Origin: Salinarimonas soli
GTDB taxonomy: Bacteria > Pseudomonadota > Alphaproteobacteria > Rhizobiales > Beijerinckiaceae
Direction: 5' to 3'
Length of the DNA: 64,000 bases
Assembly: GCF_008386575.1 (NCBI RefSeq)
Contig: NZ_VUOA01000019.1
Location: 83,974 to 147,973, forward strand
Under the pieces are notes generated by a model. It was not told the origin of the DNA. It did no database searches and was given only the letters and a program-made list of their open reading frames with translations. The position numbers and the translations under genes were made by a program. This document shows, one piece after another, positions 8,098 through 15,244 of this stretch. Numbering within the stretch: position 1 is the first letter of the stretch; every line of letters starts with the position of its first letter.

Positions 8098-9165
8098 ATG
8101 ACCCAGACCCCTCATCTCGGCCTGCCCCTCATCGCGGCGGGCCAGGCCCAGAAGCATGTCACCCACAACGAGGCCCTGGTGCTCCTCGACGCCCTGGCGC
8201 AGCTCGCGATTGTCCGCCGGGACCTCGCCGATCCGCCGGGCGACGTGGGGGAGGGGGCCCGCTTTATCGTCGGGCCCGCCCCGACAGGAGCTTGGGCGGG
8301 GCGGGCGGGCCAGGTGGCCGTGCGGCTCGACGGCGCCTGGACCTTCCGCGCGCCGGAGGAGGGCTGGATCGCCTATGCTCTCGCCGAGGGAGCGCTCCTC
8401 GTTCACCGCAGCGGCGCCTGGACGCCGCTCGGGGCGCCTTCCGTCCAGCAGCTGGAGCGGCTCGGCCTCGGCACGGCGGCGGACGCGACGAACCCCTTCG
8501 CGGCGCGCCTTAACAAGGCCCTGTGGACCGCCCGCCCCGTGGCGGAGGGCGGCGACGGGGACCTGCGCTACACCCTCAACAAGGAGGGCCCGGCGGACGT
8601 GCTGTCGCTCCTCTTCCAGTCCGGCTTCCAGGGGCGGGCGGAGCTCGGCCTCATCGGCGACGACGACCTCGTCCTCAAGGTGTCGGCGGACGGGTCGGCA
8701 TGGCGCGAGGCACTGCGCGTGAGCCGGTCCAGCGGGGTGCCGCGCTTTCCCGGGGCGGCGCGCTTCCTCGCCACGATCGGCGGCGATCCCGCCGTGCCGG
8801 CGGGCGCCTGGACGCGCATTCCCTACGACCTCGCCGCCCTCAACGACGGCGGCGGCTTCGACCCCGCCACGGGGCGCTTCACGGCGCCGGCCGCGGGCGT
8901 CTACCGGATCGACGCCGCCGCCACGCTGAAGGGCACCGGCGCCGTGCCCGCCGCGATGGAGATCGCGCTCCATCGCAACGCGATCGCGGTGACGGGGACG
9001 GCCGCCGGGGCGGCGGGTCTCGTGGACGGGGTGTCCGGCGTCGCCACGGGAGCGGTGCTCGCCCTCGACGCGGGCGACGCGGTCGAGGCGCGCATCCGCT
9101 TCACGGGCACCGGGGCGGCTGTGCTCGGCGCGCGGTCCCGAATCTGTGGGAACCTCTTGCCATAG
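8098..9165 (+). CDS. DUF2793 tail-fibre-like protein with C1q/TNF-like C-terminal domain
   Basis: 355 aa. The N-terminal ~110 residues (TPHLGLPLIAAGQAQKHVTH, NEALVLLDALAQLAI, EGWIAYALAEGALLVH) are the DUF2793 phage/GTA tail-fibre module. The central ~120 residues contain ALWTARPVAEGGDGDLRYTL and GELGLIGDDDLV-type strands. The last ~130 residues (IPYDLAALNDGGGFDPATG, FTAPAAGVYRIDAAATLKG, AIRFTGTGAAVLG-like) resemble a C1q/TNF jelly-roll trimerisation or receptor-binding head. In R. capsulatus a DUF2793 GTA fibre is encoded away from the main cluster; here it follows g15 by 33 bp. Receptor recognition is inferred. Confidence 0.82.
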   Translation: MTQTPHLGLPLIAAGQAQKHVTHNEALVLLDALAQLAIVRRDLADPPGDVGEGARFIVGPAPTGAWAGRAGQVAVRLDGAWTFRAPEEGWIAYALAEGALLVHRSGAWTPLGAPSVQQLERLGLGTAADATNPFAARLNKALWTARPVAEGGDGDLRYTLNKEGPADVLSLLFQSGFQGRAELGLIGDDDLVLKVSADGSAWREALRVSRSSGVPRFPGAARFLATIGGDPAVPAGAWTRIPYDLAALNDGGGFDPATGRFTAPAAGVYRIDAAATLKGTGAVPAAMEIALHRNAIAVTGTAAGAAGLVDGVSGVATGAVLALDAGDAVEARIRFTGTGAAVLGARSRICGNLLP

Positions 9166-9218
9166 TCTCGCCGGAGGCCAGATCGACCTTGCCGGGAGCG
9201 TTAACCCGGCTTTAACGA

Positions 9219-9407
9219 ATGGGCTTCGGACTGAAGAAAACCGCCCAGGTTGAGTCGACGCCGGACAAGCCGTCCGGCAGCGGGGGACAGGTTAGCCGGT
9301 TCGTGGGAGGGGTACCGATGGTGTGGATCGCGATCGCCTATATGGGCTGCGTCGCCCTGTTCCTGGAGGCCTGCCACCGGGCGGGCGCCATCGAGGGCGC
9401 GGACTGA
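9219..9407 (+). CDS. Small single-pass membrane protein, hypothetical
   Basis: 62 aa if the ATG at 9219 is used. The last 29 residues (from MVWIAIAYMGCVALFLEACH) form one membrane helix and a short acidic tail. Codon third positions are GC-rich only in this second part. A strong ribosome-binding site GGGAGGGG (9304-9311) lies 6 bp before an in-frame ATG at 9318, so the true product may be only 29 aa. No family recognised. It lies between the fibre gene and the amidase/holin pair, so a lysis-related or membrane accessory role is possible. Confidence 0.45.
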   Translation: MGFGLKKTAQVESTPDKPSGSGGQVSRFVGGVPMVWIAIAYMGCVALFLEACHRAGAIEGAD

Positions 9408-9413
9408 TCGGCC

Positions 9414-9560
9414 CTAGACGACGTCCACGAGCCACAGGAGCGCGTAGGCGATCCCCAGGATCCAGCCGAGCGTCAGCAAGCCGCCGAAGCCGATGACGAC
9501 GAGGGGCCACCGGGCGTCGGGCGCCGCGGCCGCGGCGCAGGCGGCGTGCTGCTCGTCCAT
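9414..9560 (-). CDS. Small two-helix membrane protein, hypothetical
   Basis: 48 aa, start ATG at 9560. A short Ala-rich N-terminus (MDEQHAACAAAAAPDARW) is followed by ~30 hydrophobic residues (PLVVIGFGGLLTLGWILGIA...LLWLVDVV) that could span the membrane once or form a tight hairpin. Codon use has the high GC3 of neighbouring real genes, which argues for coding. The ribosome-binding site is weak. The stop lies 7 bp from the stop of the plus-strand small membrane ORF. Not a family I recognise. Confidence 0.5.
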   Translation of the reverse strand: MDEQHAACAAAAAPDARWPLVVIGFGGLLTLGWILGIAYALLWLVDVV

Positions 9561-9625
9561 GCTGCGGCCCCCGGTCGATGCGGCTCCCGAAGCGATCCCT
9601 GCGCCCGTTTCGTGACGGCCCGATG

Positions 9626-9856
9626 TCAGTGAGCCGGCCGGTTCTCCGCCGGGCGGCTCGCGTCCTGGCTCGCCCAGCTCAGGCGCAGCCGGTCGCAGGC
9701 CGTTCGCTCGAGGGCGATCAGGCGGGACGCCATGTCCTTCACGCTGCTCCAATGCTCCGGGTGCGCGGCGTCGCAGGGGGTGGGGCCGTCCGGCCGCCGT
9801 CCGTCCTGCCGATCGATGGAAGCGGAATCGCAAAGCGCGCATGTCGTAGGTCTCAT
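9626..9856 (-). CDS. Small Cys-containing protein, hypothetical
   Basis: 76 aa from the ATG at 9856 (an earlier in-frame ATG at 9901 gives 91 aa). The N-terminal half has a CALC pair and a further Cys (TTCALCDSAS, TPCDAAHPEHW), which could bind a metal. The C-terminal half is a probable amphipathic helix (KDMASRLIALERTACDRLRL). GC3 is high in the second half, consistent with coding. No ribosome-binding site stands out. Together with the 9414-9560 ORF it forms a small minus-strand pair inside the plus-strand GTA-lysis region. Confidence 0.48.
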   Translation of the reverse strand: MRPTTCALCDSASIDRQDGRRPDGPTPCDAAHPEHWSSVKDMASRLIALERTACDRLRLSWASQDASRPAENRPAH

Positions 9857-9973
9857 TGCCGCCGTCCGATCGAGCGCCCCTGATACGCCGTAGAGGACCA
9901 CCCGACCTGCCGCTCCGTCAACGCGGGAGCCGATTGACGCTTAATCTTCAGGAACCGGAATCCCGACCATTCG

Positions 9974-9999
9974 AGCCGCCTCGTCCCGAGGCGGCTTTT
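9974..9999 (+). terminator. Strong intrinsic terminator directly upstream of the amidase gene
   Basis: Perfect 10-bp stem AGCCGCCTCG (9974-9983) / CGAGGCGGCT (9987-9996) with a 3-nt TCC loop, followed by TTTT (9996-9999). The amidase ribosome-binding site AAGGAGG starts at 10008 and its ATG is at 10020. Only about 20 bp separate terminator and start codon, too short for a standard promoter, so this may be an attenuator rather than a simple end of transcription. Confidence 0.7.
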
Positions 10000-10019
10000 G
10001 TCGTCTCAAGGAGGCTTCC

Positions 10020-10493
10020 ATGGCGGTGCGCTCACGCACAGACCTCATCGTCCTGCACTGCTCGGCGACCCGCGCCGGTCAGGCGGTCACCGCGGCGCAG
10101 ATCCGCGACTGGCATCTCGCCCGGGGCTTCTCCGACATCGGCTATCATCGGGTGATCCGGCGCGACGGCACCGTCGAGGCCGGGCGGCCCCTCGATGCGG
10201 TCGGAGCCCACGTGGCGGGCCATAACGCCCGCTCGGTCGGGGTCTGCCTCGTGGGCGGCCTCGACGACCGCACGGGCGCCCCGGCCGACACCTTCACCCC
10301 CGCCCAATGGACCGCCCTGCGGGCGCTCGTGGGCGAGCTCGTCGCCCGCTATCCGGGCGCGCGCGTGCTGGGCCACCGCGACCTCTCGCCCGACCTCGAC
10401 GGCGACGGCGTCGTCGAGCCCCGTGAATGGCTGAAGAGCTGCCCCTGCTTCGACGCCCGGGCCTGGGCCTGGCGCGAGGGCTTCCCCGTCTGA
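10020..10493 (+). CDS. N-acetylmuramoyl-L-alanine amidase, Amidase_2/PGRP fold (endolysin-like)
   Basis: 157 aa, single-domain T7-lysozyme-like amidase. Zinc ligands are visible: His13 in IVLHCSAT, His in VLGHRDLSPDLDGDG and Cys near the C-terminus in WLKSCPCFDARAW. GYHRVIRRDGTVEAGRPL and GAHVAGHNARSVGVCLVGG are the conserved substrate-binding segments. No signal peptide, so as in phage endolysins it would need a holin to reach the wall. It has the best ribosome-binding site of the region (AAGGAGG, 5 bp spacing). The following small membrane gene is a plausible holin. It would cut the bond between MurNAc and L-Ala of peptidoglycan. Being next to GTA genes suggests release of particles, but a recycling amidase cannot be excluded. 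Confidence 0.85.
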   Translation: MAVRSRTDLIVLHCSATRAGQAVTAAQIRDWHLARGFSDIGYHRVIRRDGTVEAGRPLDAVGAHVAGHNARSVGVCLVGGLDDRTGAPADTFTPAQWTALRALVGELVARYPGARVLGHRDLSPDLDGDGVVEPREWLKSCPCFDARAWAWREGFPV

Positions 10494-10516
10494 CCCATCG
10501 CACAAGGAGAGCGACC

Positions 10517-10735
10517 ATGACCCTCGACACCACCACGCTTGCTCCCGTCTCGAAGGCGCTCGCGGGCGCGCTCGCGGCGGGCCTCGCCGGCACCAGCACG
10601 GCCGCCGTCTCGATCCCCGCCGATGCCGCCATGCCCTGGTGGGGCTACCTCCTCGTCGGCCTCGTCAACGCGGGGCTGGGGTTCCTCGGCGTCTACGCCG
10701 CCCCGGCGAACCGGCCGGGGGCGTCCGCGGGCTGA
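10517..10735 (+). CDS. Small membrane protein, holin-like
   Basis: 72 aa. Two hydrophobic segments: residues ~12-35 (ALAGALAAGLAGTSTAAVSI) and ~38-62 (MPWWGYLLVGLVNAGLGFLG), then a short Pro/Ala tail. ATG at 10517 follows AAGGAGA at a good distance and lies 23 bp after the amidase stop, so both are probably co-transcribed. Size, topology and position next to an endolysin-like amidase are those of phage holins; no specific holin family is recognised, so this is inference from context. Confidence 0.6.
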   Translation: MTLDTTTLAPVSKALAGALAAGLAGTSTAAVSIPADAAMPWWGYLLVGLVNAGLGFLGVYAAPANRPGASAG

Positions 10736-10813
10736 GAGGTCGCGCCCCGCATCGCAAACGGCGCCTGCGCGTTGATGCTGGAGCGCCCCGGCTCCGCTTC
10801 GATCAGGCGGAGC

Positions 10814-10831
10814 CATTCAGGGCGCATTCAG
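10814..10831 (+). promoter_or_regulatory. Direct repeat upstream of the FeuN-P-Q-like operon, candidate response-regulator box
   Basis: Two identical heptamers CATTCAG at 10814-10820 and 10825-10831, exactly 11 bp apart start to start. OmpR/PhoB-class regulators bind such 11-bp-phased tandem heptamers, and the operon encodes one. An 8-bp hairpin GGCTCCGC/GCGGAGCC (10790-10814) lies just upstream and may end the holin transcript. Autoregulation is inferred. Confidence 0.4.
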
Positions 10832-10854
10832 TCGCCGTCGCTCAGGGTCGTCCC

Positions 10855-11160
10855 ATGCATCGCCTCGTCTCCGTTCTCGTGGTTCTGGCCGCCCTCGCCG
10901 CCGCGGCGCGTCCGGCGGCGGCCGAGGGCTGCCTGTCCCAGGGCGACATGCGGGAGGTGATCTCGTCGAACCAGGTGGTGTCGCCCCTCGTCGCCCTCAA
11001 CGCGGCGCGGCGGGCGGCGCCGGGAGCCGACGTCCTGCGCGCCCAGCTGTGTCAAAAGGGCAAGGATCTCGTCTATATCTTGACCGCCCTGCGCCGGGAC
11101 GGGCGCTTCGTCGAGGTGACCGTCGACGCCACGTCGGGCCGGGTCGCCGCGCTGCACTGA
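10855..11160 (+). CDS. Small periplasmic PepSY-like protein (FeuN-like), partner of a two-component system
   Basis: 101 aa with a signal peptide (MHRLVSVLVVLAALAAAARP...AAAE). The mature part (CLSQGDMREVISSNQVVSPL, CQKGKDLVYILTALRRDGRF, VTVDATSGRVAALH) has the compact alpha-beta pattern of PepSY domains. It is followed 20 bp downstream by a response regulator and then a histidine kinase. In Sinorhizobium and Brucella the small periplasmic protein FeuN is encoded just before feuP-feuQ and restrains the FeuQ kinase. The same job is likely here, though the sequence match is only from memory. Confidence 0.72.
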   Translation: MHRLVSVLVVLAALAAAARPAAAEGCLSQGDMREVISSNQVVSPLVALNAARRAAPGADVLRAQLCQKGKDLVYILTALRRDGRFVEVTVDATSGRVAALH

Positions 11161-11180
11161 ACCCACAGGAAACGACCGCC

Positions 11181-11843
11181 GTGCGCCTTCTCGTCGTCGA
11201 GGATGACAAGACCCTCAACCAGCAGATCGTCGGCGCCCTCGAGGGCGCGGGCTACGCCGTCGACCACGCCTTCGACGGCGAGGAGGGCCAGTTCCTCGGC
11301 GAGACCGAGCCCTATGACTGCGTCATCCTCGACCTGGGCCTCCCGAAGACCGACGGGGTGACCCTGCTCGGCAACTGGCGCCGGGCGGGCCTGCGCATGC
11401 CCGTGATCATCCTCACGGCCCGCGACCGCTGGAGCGACAAGGTGTCGGGCTTCGACGCGGGGGCAGACGACTACGTGACGAAGCCCTTCCACATGGAGGA
11501 GCTGCTCGCCCGCGTGCGGGCGCTCCTGCGCCGGGCGGCGGGCCACGCCACGAGCGAGATCGCCTGCGGGCCCGTGAGCCTCGACACGCGCTCGGGCCGC
11601 GTGCTGGTCGAGGGCACCGCGATCAAGCTCACCTCGCACGAGTACCGGCTCCTGTCCTACCTCATGCACCACAAGGGCCGCATCGTCTCCCGCGCGGAGC
11701 TCACCGAGCACCTCTACGACCAGGACTTCGACCGCGATTCCAACACGATCGAGGTGTTCGTCGGCCGCCTGCGCAAGAAGCTCGGCGTCGACATCATCCA
11801 GACGGTCCGGGGCCTGGGCTACCTCGTCGAGGCCAAGGCGTGA
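11181..11843 (+). CDS. feuP: OmpR-class response regulator, FeuP/PhoP-like
   Basis: 220 aa starting with GTG at 11181 (AGGAAA upstream). Receiver domain residues 1-115 with acidic pocket ED8-D9, phospho-acceptor Asp51 (CVILDLGLPKTDG), Thr in IILTARD and Lys in DDYVTKPFHMEELL. C-terminal winged-helix DNA-binding domain with LTSHEYRLLSYLMHHKGR, RDSNTIEVFVGRLRKKL and IIQTVRGLGYLVEA. The wording of the C-terminus is very close to the rhizobial FeuP group, which governs cyclic glucan export and envelope/osmotic functions. It partners with the kinase 16 bp downstream. Confidence 0.85.
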   Translation: MRLLVVEDDKTLNQQIVGALEGAGYAVDHAFDGEEGQFLGETEPYDCVILDLGLPKTDGVTLLGNWRRAGLRMPVIILTARDRWSDKVSGFDAGADDYVTKPFHMEELLARVRALLRRAAGHATSEIACGPVSLDTRSGRVLVEGTAIKLTSHEYRLLSYLMHHKGRIVSRAELTEHLYDQDFDRDSNTIEVFVGRLRKKLGVDIIQTVRGLGYLVEAKA

Positions 11844-11859
11844 GGGGGTGGAGGCCGCC

Positions 11860-13242
11860 ATGGCCGTGACGCCCCTCGCGCAACGCTCCATCGCGGTCCG
11901 CCTCGCGGTCTCGGCCCTGTTCTGGAGCGTGCTGATCCTGCTCGTGGCGGGGCTGCTCCTCGTGGCGGGCTTCCGCGAGATCACGGAGCGGGGCTTCGAC
12001 CAGCGGCTCCTCGTCTACGCCAACGACCTCGCCTCCGACCTCGTGACCCCCGGCGCCCTGGAGCAGCGCGAGGCGGGCGGGGTGGGCGATCCCCGCTTCG
12101 TCCTGCCCCTCTCGGGCTGGTACTGGCAGGTGGCCCGGCCCGGCGCCCGCGTGCGCGACATCCGCACCTCCCGCTCGCTGCTGGGCAGCGTGCTCGCGAG
12201 CCTCTCGGCGGAGAGCGACGAGCGGCGCTTCGGGGAGATCCGCAAGGGCTATATCGGCGGCCCGGACGAGCGCCAGCTGCGTGTCGTCGAGCGCGACATC
12301 GACCTAGGCGAGGACGGGCGCTTCGTCGTGCGGGTGGCGGGCCCCGCGGCGGAGATCCGCCAGGAGGTCCATCGCTTCACCCTGGCGCTCGGGGCGACGT
12401 TCAGCGTGCTCGGCATCGCGCTCGCCCTCACGACGCTCCTCCAGATCCGCTTCGGCCTCCAGCCCCTCACCCGGCTGCGCAGCGCGGTGCACGCCGTGCG
12501 CCGGGGCGAGTCGGAGCGGATCGCGGGCGACTACCCGAAGGACATCGCGCCGCTCGCGGGCGAGCTCAACCTGCTGCTCGACACCAACCGCGACATCCTG
12601 GAGCGCGCCCGCACGCAGGTGGGCAACCTCGCCCATGCCCTGAAGACGCCGCTCTCCGTGCTCGTCAACGAGGCCGATGCCGGGTCCGGGCCGCTCGCCG
12701 CGAAGGTGCGCGAGCAGGCCGAGCTCATGCGCGGCCATATCGGCTATTACCTCGACCGGGCGCGCGCGGCGGCGCTCGCCGGTACGCTCGGGACGATGAC
12801 GGAGGTCGCGCCCGTGGTGGACGCGCTCGCCCGGACCTTCCCGAAGATCTACCGCGACAAGGACCTCGACATCGACGCCGCCGTGCCCGCCGCCTTGCGC
12901 TTTCGCGGCGAGCGGCAGGACCTCGAGGAGATGGTGGGCAACCTCCTCGACAACGCCGCCAAATGGGCGGCGAGCCGGGTGACGGTGACGGTCCGCCCGA
13001 GCGATCCCGAGCGGAGCCTGTGGTGCATGACCATCGAGGACGACGGCCCGGGCATGCCCCCCGACCGCCTCGCCACGATGCCCAAGCGCGGCCAGCGCCT
13101 CGACGAGACCAAGCCCGGTTCCGGGCTCGGCCTCTCGATCGCGGCCGACCTCGCCACCCTCTATCGCGGCTCGCTGAAGCTCGAGACCGCCTCGCTCGGC
13201 GGCCTGCGGGCGGTGCTGGAACTGCCCGGCGACGGGGCGTGA
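11860..13242 (+). CDS. feuQ: Membrane sensor histidine kinase, FeuQ/PhoQ-like
   Basis: 460 aa from the ATG at 11860 (GGAGG 5 bp upstream; a GTG at 11848 adds four residues). Two membrane helices (~residues 18-40 VSALFWSVLILLVAGLLLV and ~173-200 LGATFSVLGIALALTTLLQI) enclose a ~130-residue periplasmic sensor region. HAMP-like linker, then the dimerisation His259 in NLAHALKTPLSVL, N-box NLLDNAAKWA, G1 DDGPGMP and G2 GSGLGLSIAADLATLY. The kinase is expected to sense envelope or osmotic cues and phosphorylate the regulator upstream. The small periplasmic protein at the head of the operon is the likely inhibitor. Confidence 0.85.
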   Translation: MAVTPLAQRSIAVRLAVSALFWSVLILLVAGLLLVAGFREITERGFDQRLLVYANDLASDLVTPGALEQREAGGVGDPRFVLPLSGWYWQVARPGARVRDIRTSRSLLGSVLASLSAESDERRFGEIRKGYIGGPDERQLRVVERDIDLGEDGRFVVRVAGPAAEIRQEVHRFTLALGATFSVLGIALALTTLLQIRFGLQPLTRLRSAVHAVRRGESERIAGDYPKDIAPLAGELNLLLDTNRDILERARTQVGNLAHALKTPLSVLVNEADAGSGPLAAKVREQAELMRGHIGYYLDRARAAALAGTLGTMTEVAPVVDALARTFPKIYRDKDLDIDAAVPAALRFRGERQDLEEMVGNLLDNAAKWAASRVTVTVRPSDPERSLWCMTIEDDGPGMPPDRLATMPKRGQRLDETKPGSGLGLSIAADLATLYRGSLKLETASLGGLRAVLELPGDGA

Positions 13243-13644
13243 GTGGCGCCGGTCGGCAGCGTCGTCCCGGCCGAGGCCGCAAGCCTGCCAGGGCGCCTCG
13301 ACCCCGCCGCGAGGACCGCGCCCCCGCAACCCCGGCGGGATCGAGGCGCCCGCCCGCCTTCGGCCGCCGCAGATCCCCGTCATCAGGGTTGACGGAGGGC
13401 GGCCGGACGCTAGGGTCGGATGGGAAAGCTTAGCCGGGACAGGATGTTGTCTTGCGGTCCCAGGCCCAGGCGAGGCCCCCCGGAGGGAGCGAGCGCGGCC
13501 GTCGGCCTCCGCATTCCACCGATCCGCGTTCGTCCCGAGTTGCGCGAGGCGCCAAGTAACTCCTTCTTTCCCGTGTAAAATCAACGACGTGACAGTGTGT
13601 CGCCACGTCTGCTAGTCGTTTAGAAGGGCCGCGCGCTGTACATC
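13243..13644 (+). other. 402-bp intergenic region upstream of ccmI
   Basis: No convincing gene on either strand. A possible promoter TTGACG (13389-13394) -16 bp- TAGGGT (13411-13416) reads toward ccmI. Base composition drops near 13560-13620 and there is a GACGTG/CACGTC inverted pair near 13588-13612. Either could carry the ccm promoter. Confidence 0.3.
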
Positions 13645-14745
13645 ATGCCTATGACCATCTGGATCCTTTTCGCGGTGATGACCGGCGCGGCCGTGATGGC
13701 CGTGCTGTGGCCGTTGTCGCGCCGGCCCGAGGCGGCCGGCGGACCGGATGCGGACGCCGCGTTCTACCGGGATCAGATCGCCGAGATCGAGCGCGACATG
13801 GGCCGCGGGCTGCTCTCGCCGCGGGAGGCCGAGGCCGCGCGGGCCGAGGCCGGCCGGCGCCTGCTGCGCTCCAATGCGGCGGTCGACCACATCGTCGACA
13901 AGGAGGGCGAGCCTGCGCTGCGCCGCCGCCGCGCGGCCTCGACGCTCGCCCTCTCGATCGTGCCGCTCCTCGCGCTCGCGACCTATGGCGCCTTTGGCTC
14001 GCCCGGGCTTCCCGGCAGGCCGGCAACGGCGCGGGCGCCCGCCGATCCGGCCGCCATGGATCTCGGCCAGGCGGTCGCGCAGATCGAGGCGCATCTCGCC
14101 AAGAGCCCGGAGGACGGGCGCGGCTGGGAGGTTCTCGCCCCCGTCTACATGCGGGCCGGCCGCTTCGCCGACGCCGCGAAGGCCTACGAGGCCGCGATCC
14201 GGGCGCTCGGCGGCAACGCGGACCGCTACGCCAATCTCGGGGAGGCCCTCGTGAACGCCGGCGACGGCGTGGTCTCGGCGGAAGCCCGCGCGGCCTTCGA
14301 CAAGGCGGTCGCGGCCGACGCCGCAGCCCCCAAGGCGCAGTTCTACCTCGCCCGCGCCGCCGAGCAGGACGGCGACCGTGCCGCCGCGATCGGCCGCTAC
14401 GAGAGCCTCATCGCCGCCGCGCCCGCGGATGCCCCCTGGCTGCCCCTGGTGCGCCAGCGCCTCGCCGCCCTCCAGGGCCCCGCCGTCGACATCGCGGCGA
14501 TGCCGCCCGCCGACCAGAGCGCCGCGATCCGCGGCATGGTCGAGGGCCTCGCGGCGCGGCTCGAGGGGCAGGGCGGCTCGATCGAGGAATGGACGCGGCT
14601 CGTGCGCGCCCGCATGGTGCTGGGCGAGCCCGACAAGGCGGCGGCGGCCCTCGCCGGGGCCCGCCGGGCGCTTGCCGGCGATCCGGCGGCGCTCGCCCGT
14701 CTCGACGCCCTCGCAAGCTCGATGGGCCAGGAGGCCAGGCCATGA
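13645..14745 (+). CDS. ccmI: Cytochrome c maturation protein CcmI (CycH)
   Basis: 366 aa. N-terminal membrane helix ([20 protein letters not shown]), the typical [20 protein letters not shown] motif and Glu/Ala-rich coiled segment, a second membrane helix (~100-120, [20 protein letters not shown]) and a periplasmic TPR-like half ([48 protein letters not shown]). CcmI brings apocytochrome c to the CcmF-CcmH heme ligation complex. It begins the ccmI-E-F-H operon; its stop overlaps the ccmE start (ATGA). Confidence 0.93.
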   Translation: MPMTIWILFAVMTGAAVMAVLWPLSRRPEAAGGPDADAAFYRDQIAEIERDMGRGLLSPREAEAARAEAGRRLLRSNAAVDHIVDKEGEPALRRRRAASTLALSIVPLLALATYGAFGSPGLPGRPATARAPADPAAMDLGQAVAQIEAHLAKSPEDGRGWEVLAPVYMRAGRFADAAKAYEAAIRALGGNADRYANLGEALVNAGDGVVSAEARAAFDKAVAADAAAPKAQFYLARAAEQDGDRAAAIGRYESLIAAAPADAPWLPLVRQRLAALQGPAVDIAAMPPADQSAAIRGMVEGLAARLEGQGGSIEEWTRLVRARMVLGEPDKAAAALAGARRALAGDPAALARLDALASSMGQEARP

Positions 14746-15230
14746 CCCGCAAGCAGCGGCGCCTCACCCTCATCGGCACCGCCGGCCTCGTCCTCGCCGC
14801 GGCCCTGGGCCTCGTGCTCTTCGCCATGAACGACCAGATCATGTTCTTCCACTCGCCCCAGACCGTGGCGGAGAAGAACGTTCAGCCCGGCACGCGCTTC
14901 CGTCTCGGCGGGCTGGTCCAGGCCGGCTCGGTGGAGCGCGGGCCCTCGCAATCGGTGAAGTTCCGGGTCGAGGACGCCACGGGATCGATCCCGGTCACCT
15001 ATGTGGGCCTGCTCCCCGACCTGTTCCGCGAGGGGCAGGGCGTGGTGACCGAGGGGGTGCTCGGGCCCGACGGCGTGTTCAAGGCCTCGACGGTCCTGGC
15101 CCGCCACGACGAGACCTACATGCCCCGCGAGGTCGCGGACGCCCTGAAGAGCCAGGGACACTGGCAGCCCGGCGCCGGCCCCCAGGGTGCCGCCGCGAAG
15201 CCCCCCCTCGCCACGCCCGTCAGTCAGTAA
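14742..15230 (+). CDS. ccmE: Heme chaperone CcmE (CycJ)
   Basis: 162 aa. A short basic N-terminus ([12 protein letters not shown]) and one membrane anchor are followed by the periplasmic OB-fold. The heme-binding histidine is His122 in [13 protein letters not shown], with the conserved Tyr126 four residues later; FYHSP-like [11 protein letters not shown] and [20 protein letters not shown] are family signatures. CcmE carries heme covalently from CcmC/CcmD to CcmF. The tail after the OB-fold is Pro/Ala-rich and flexible. Confidence 0.95.
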   Translation: MTRKQRRLTLIGTAGLVLAAALGLVLFAMNDQIMFFHSPQTVAEKNVQPGTRFRLGGLVQAGSVERGPSQSVKFRVEDATGSIPVTYVGLLPDLFREGQGVVTEGVLGPDGVFKASTVLARHDETYMPREVADALKSQGHWQPGAGPQGAAAKPPLATPVSQ

Positions 15231-15244
15231 GGAGTTCGCGCGCC

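Noticed and set aside
3856-8973. A 1705-codon open frame on the minus strand opposite the GTA megatron gene
   Set aside because: Shadow of the GC-rich plus-strand genes: low-complexity Arg/Gly/Pro composition, no domain, and no ribosome-binding site; the plus strand encodes clear GTA proteins.
9934-9960. TTGACG at 9934 as a promoter for the amidase
   Set aside because: No acceptable -10 box at 16-18 bp spacing, and any transcript from it would run into the terminator at 9974-9999.
908-10735. A complete prophage
   Set aside because: No integrase, repressor, capsid, portal, terminase or replication genes in the window; gene order matches GTA tail-tip genes rather than an active phage.
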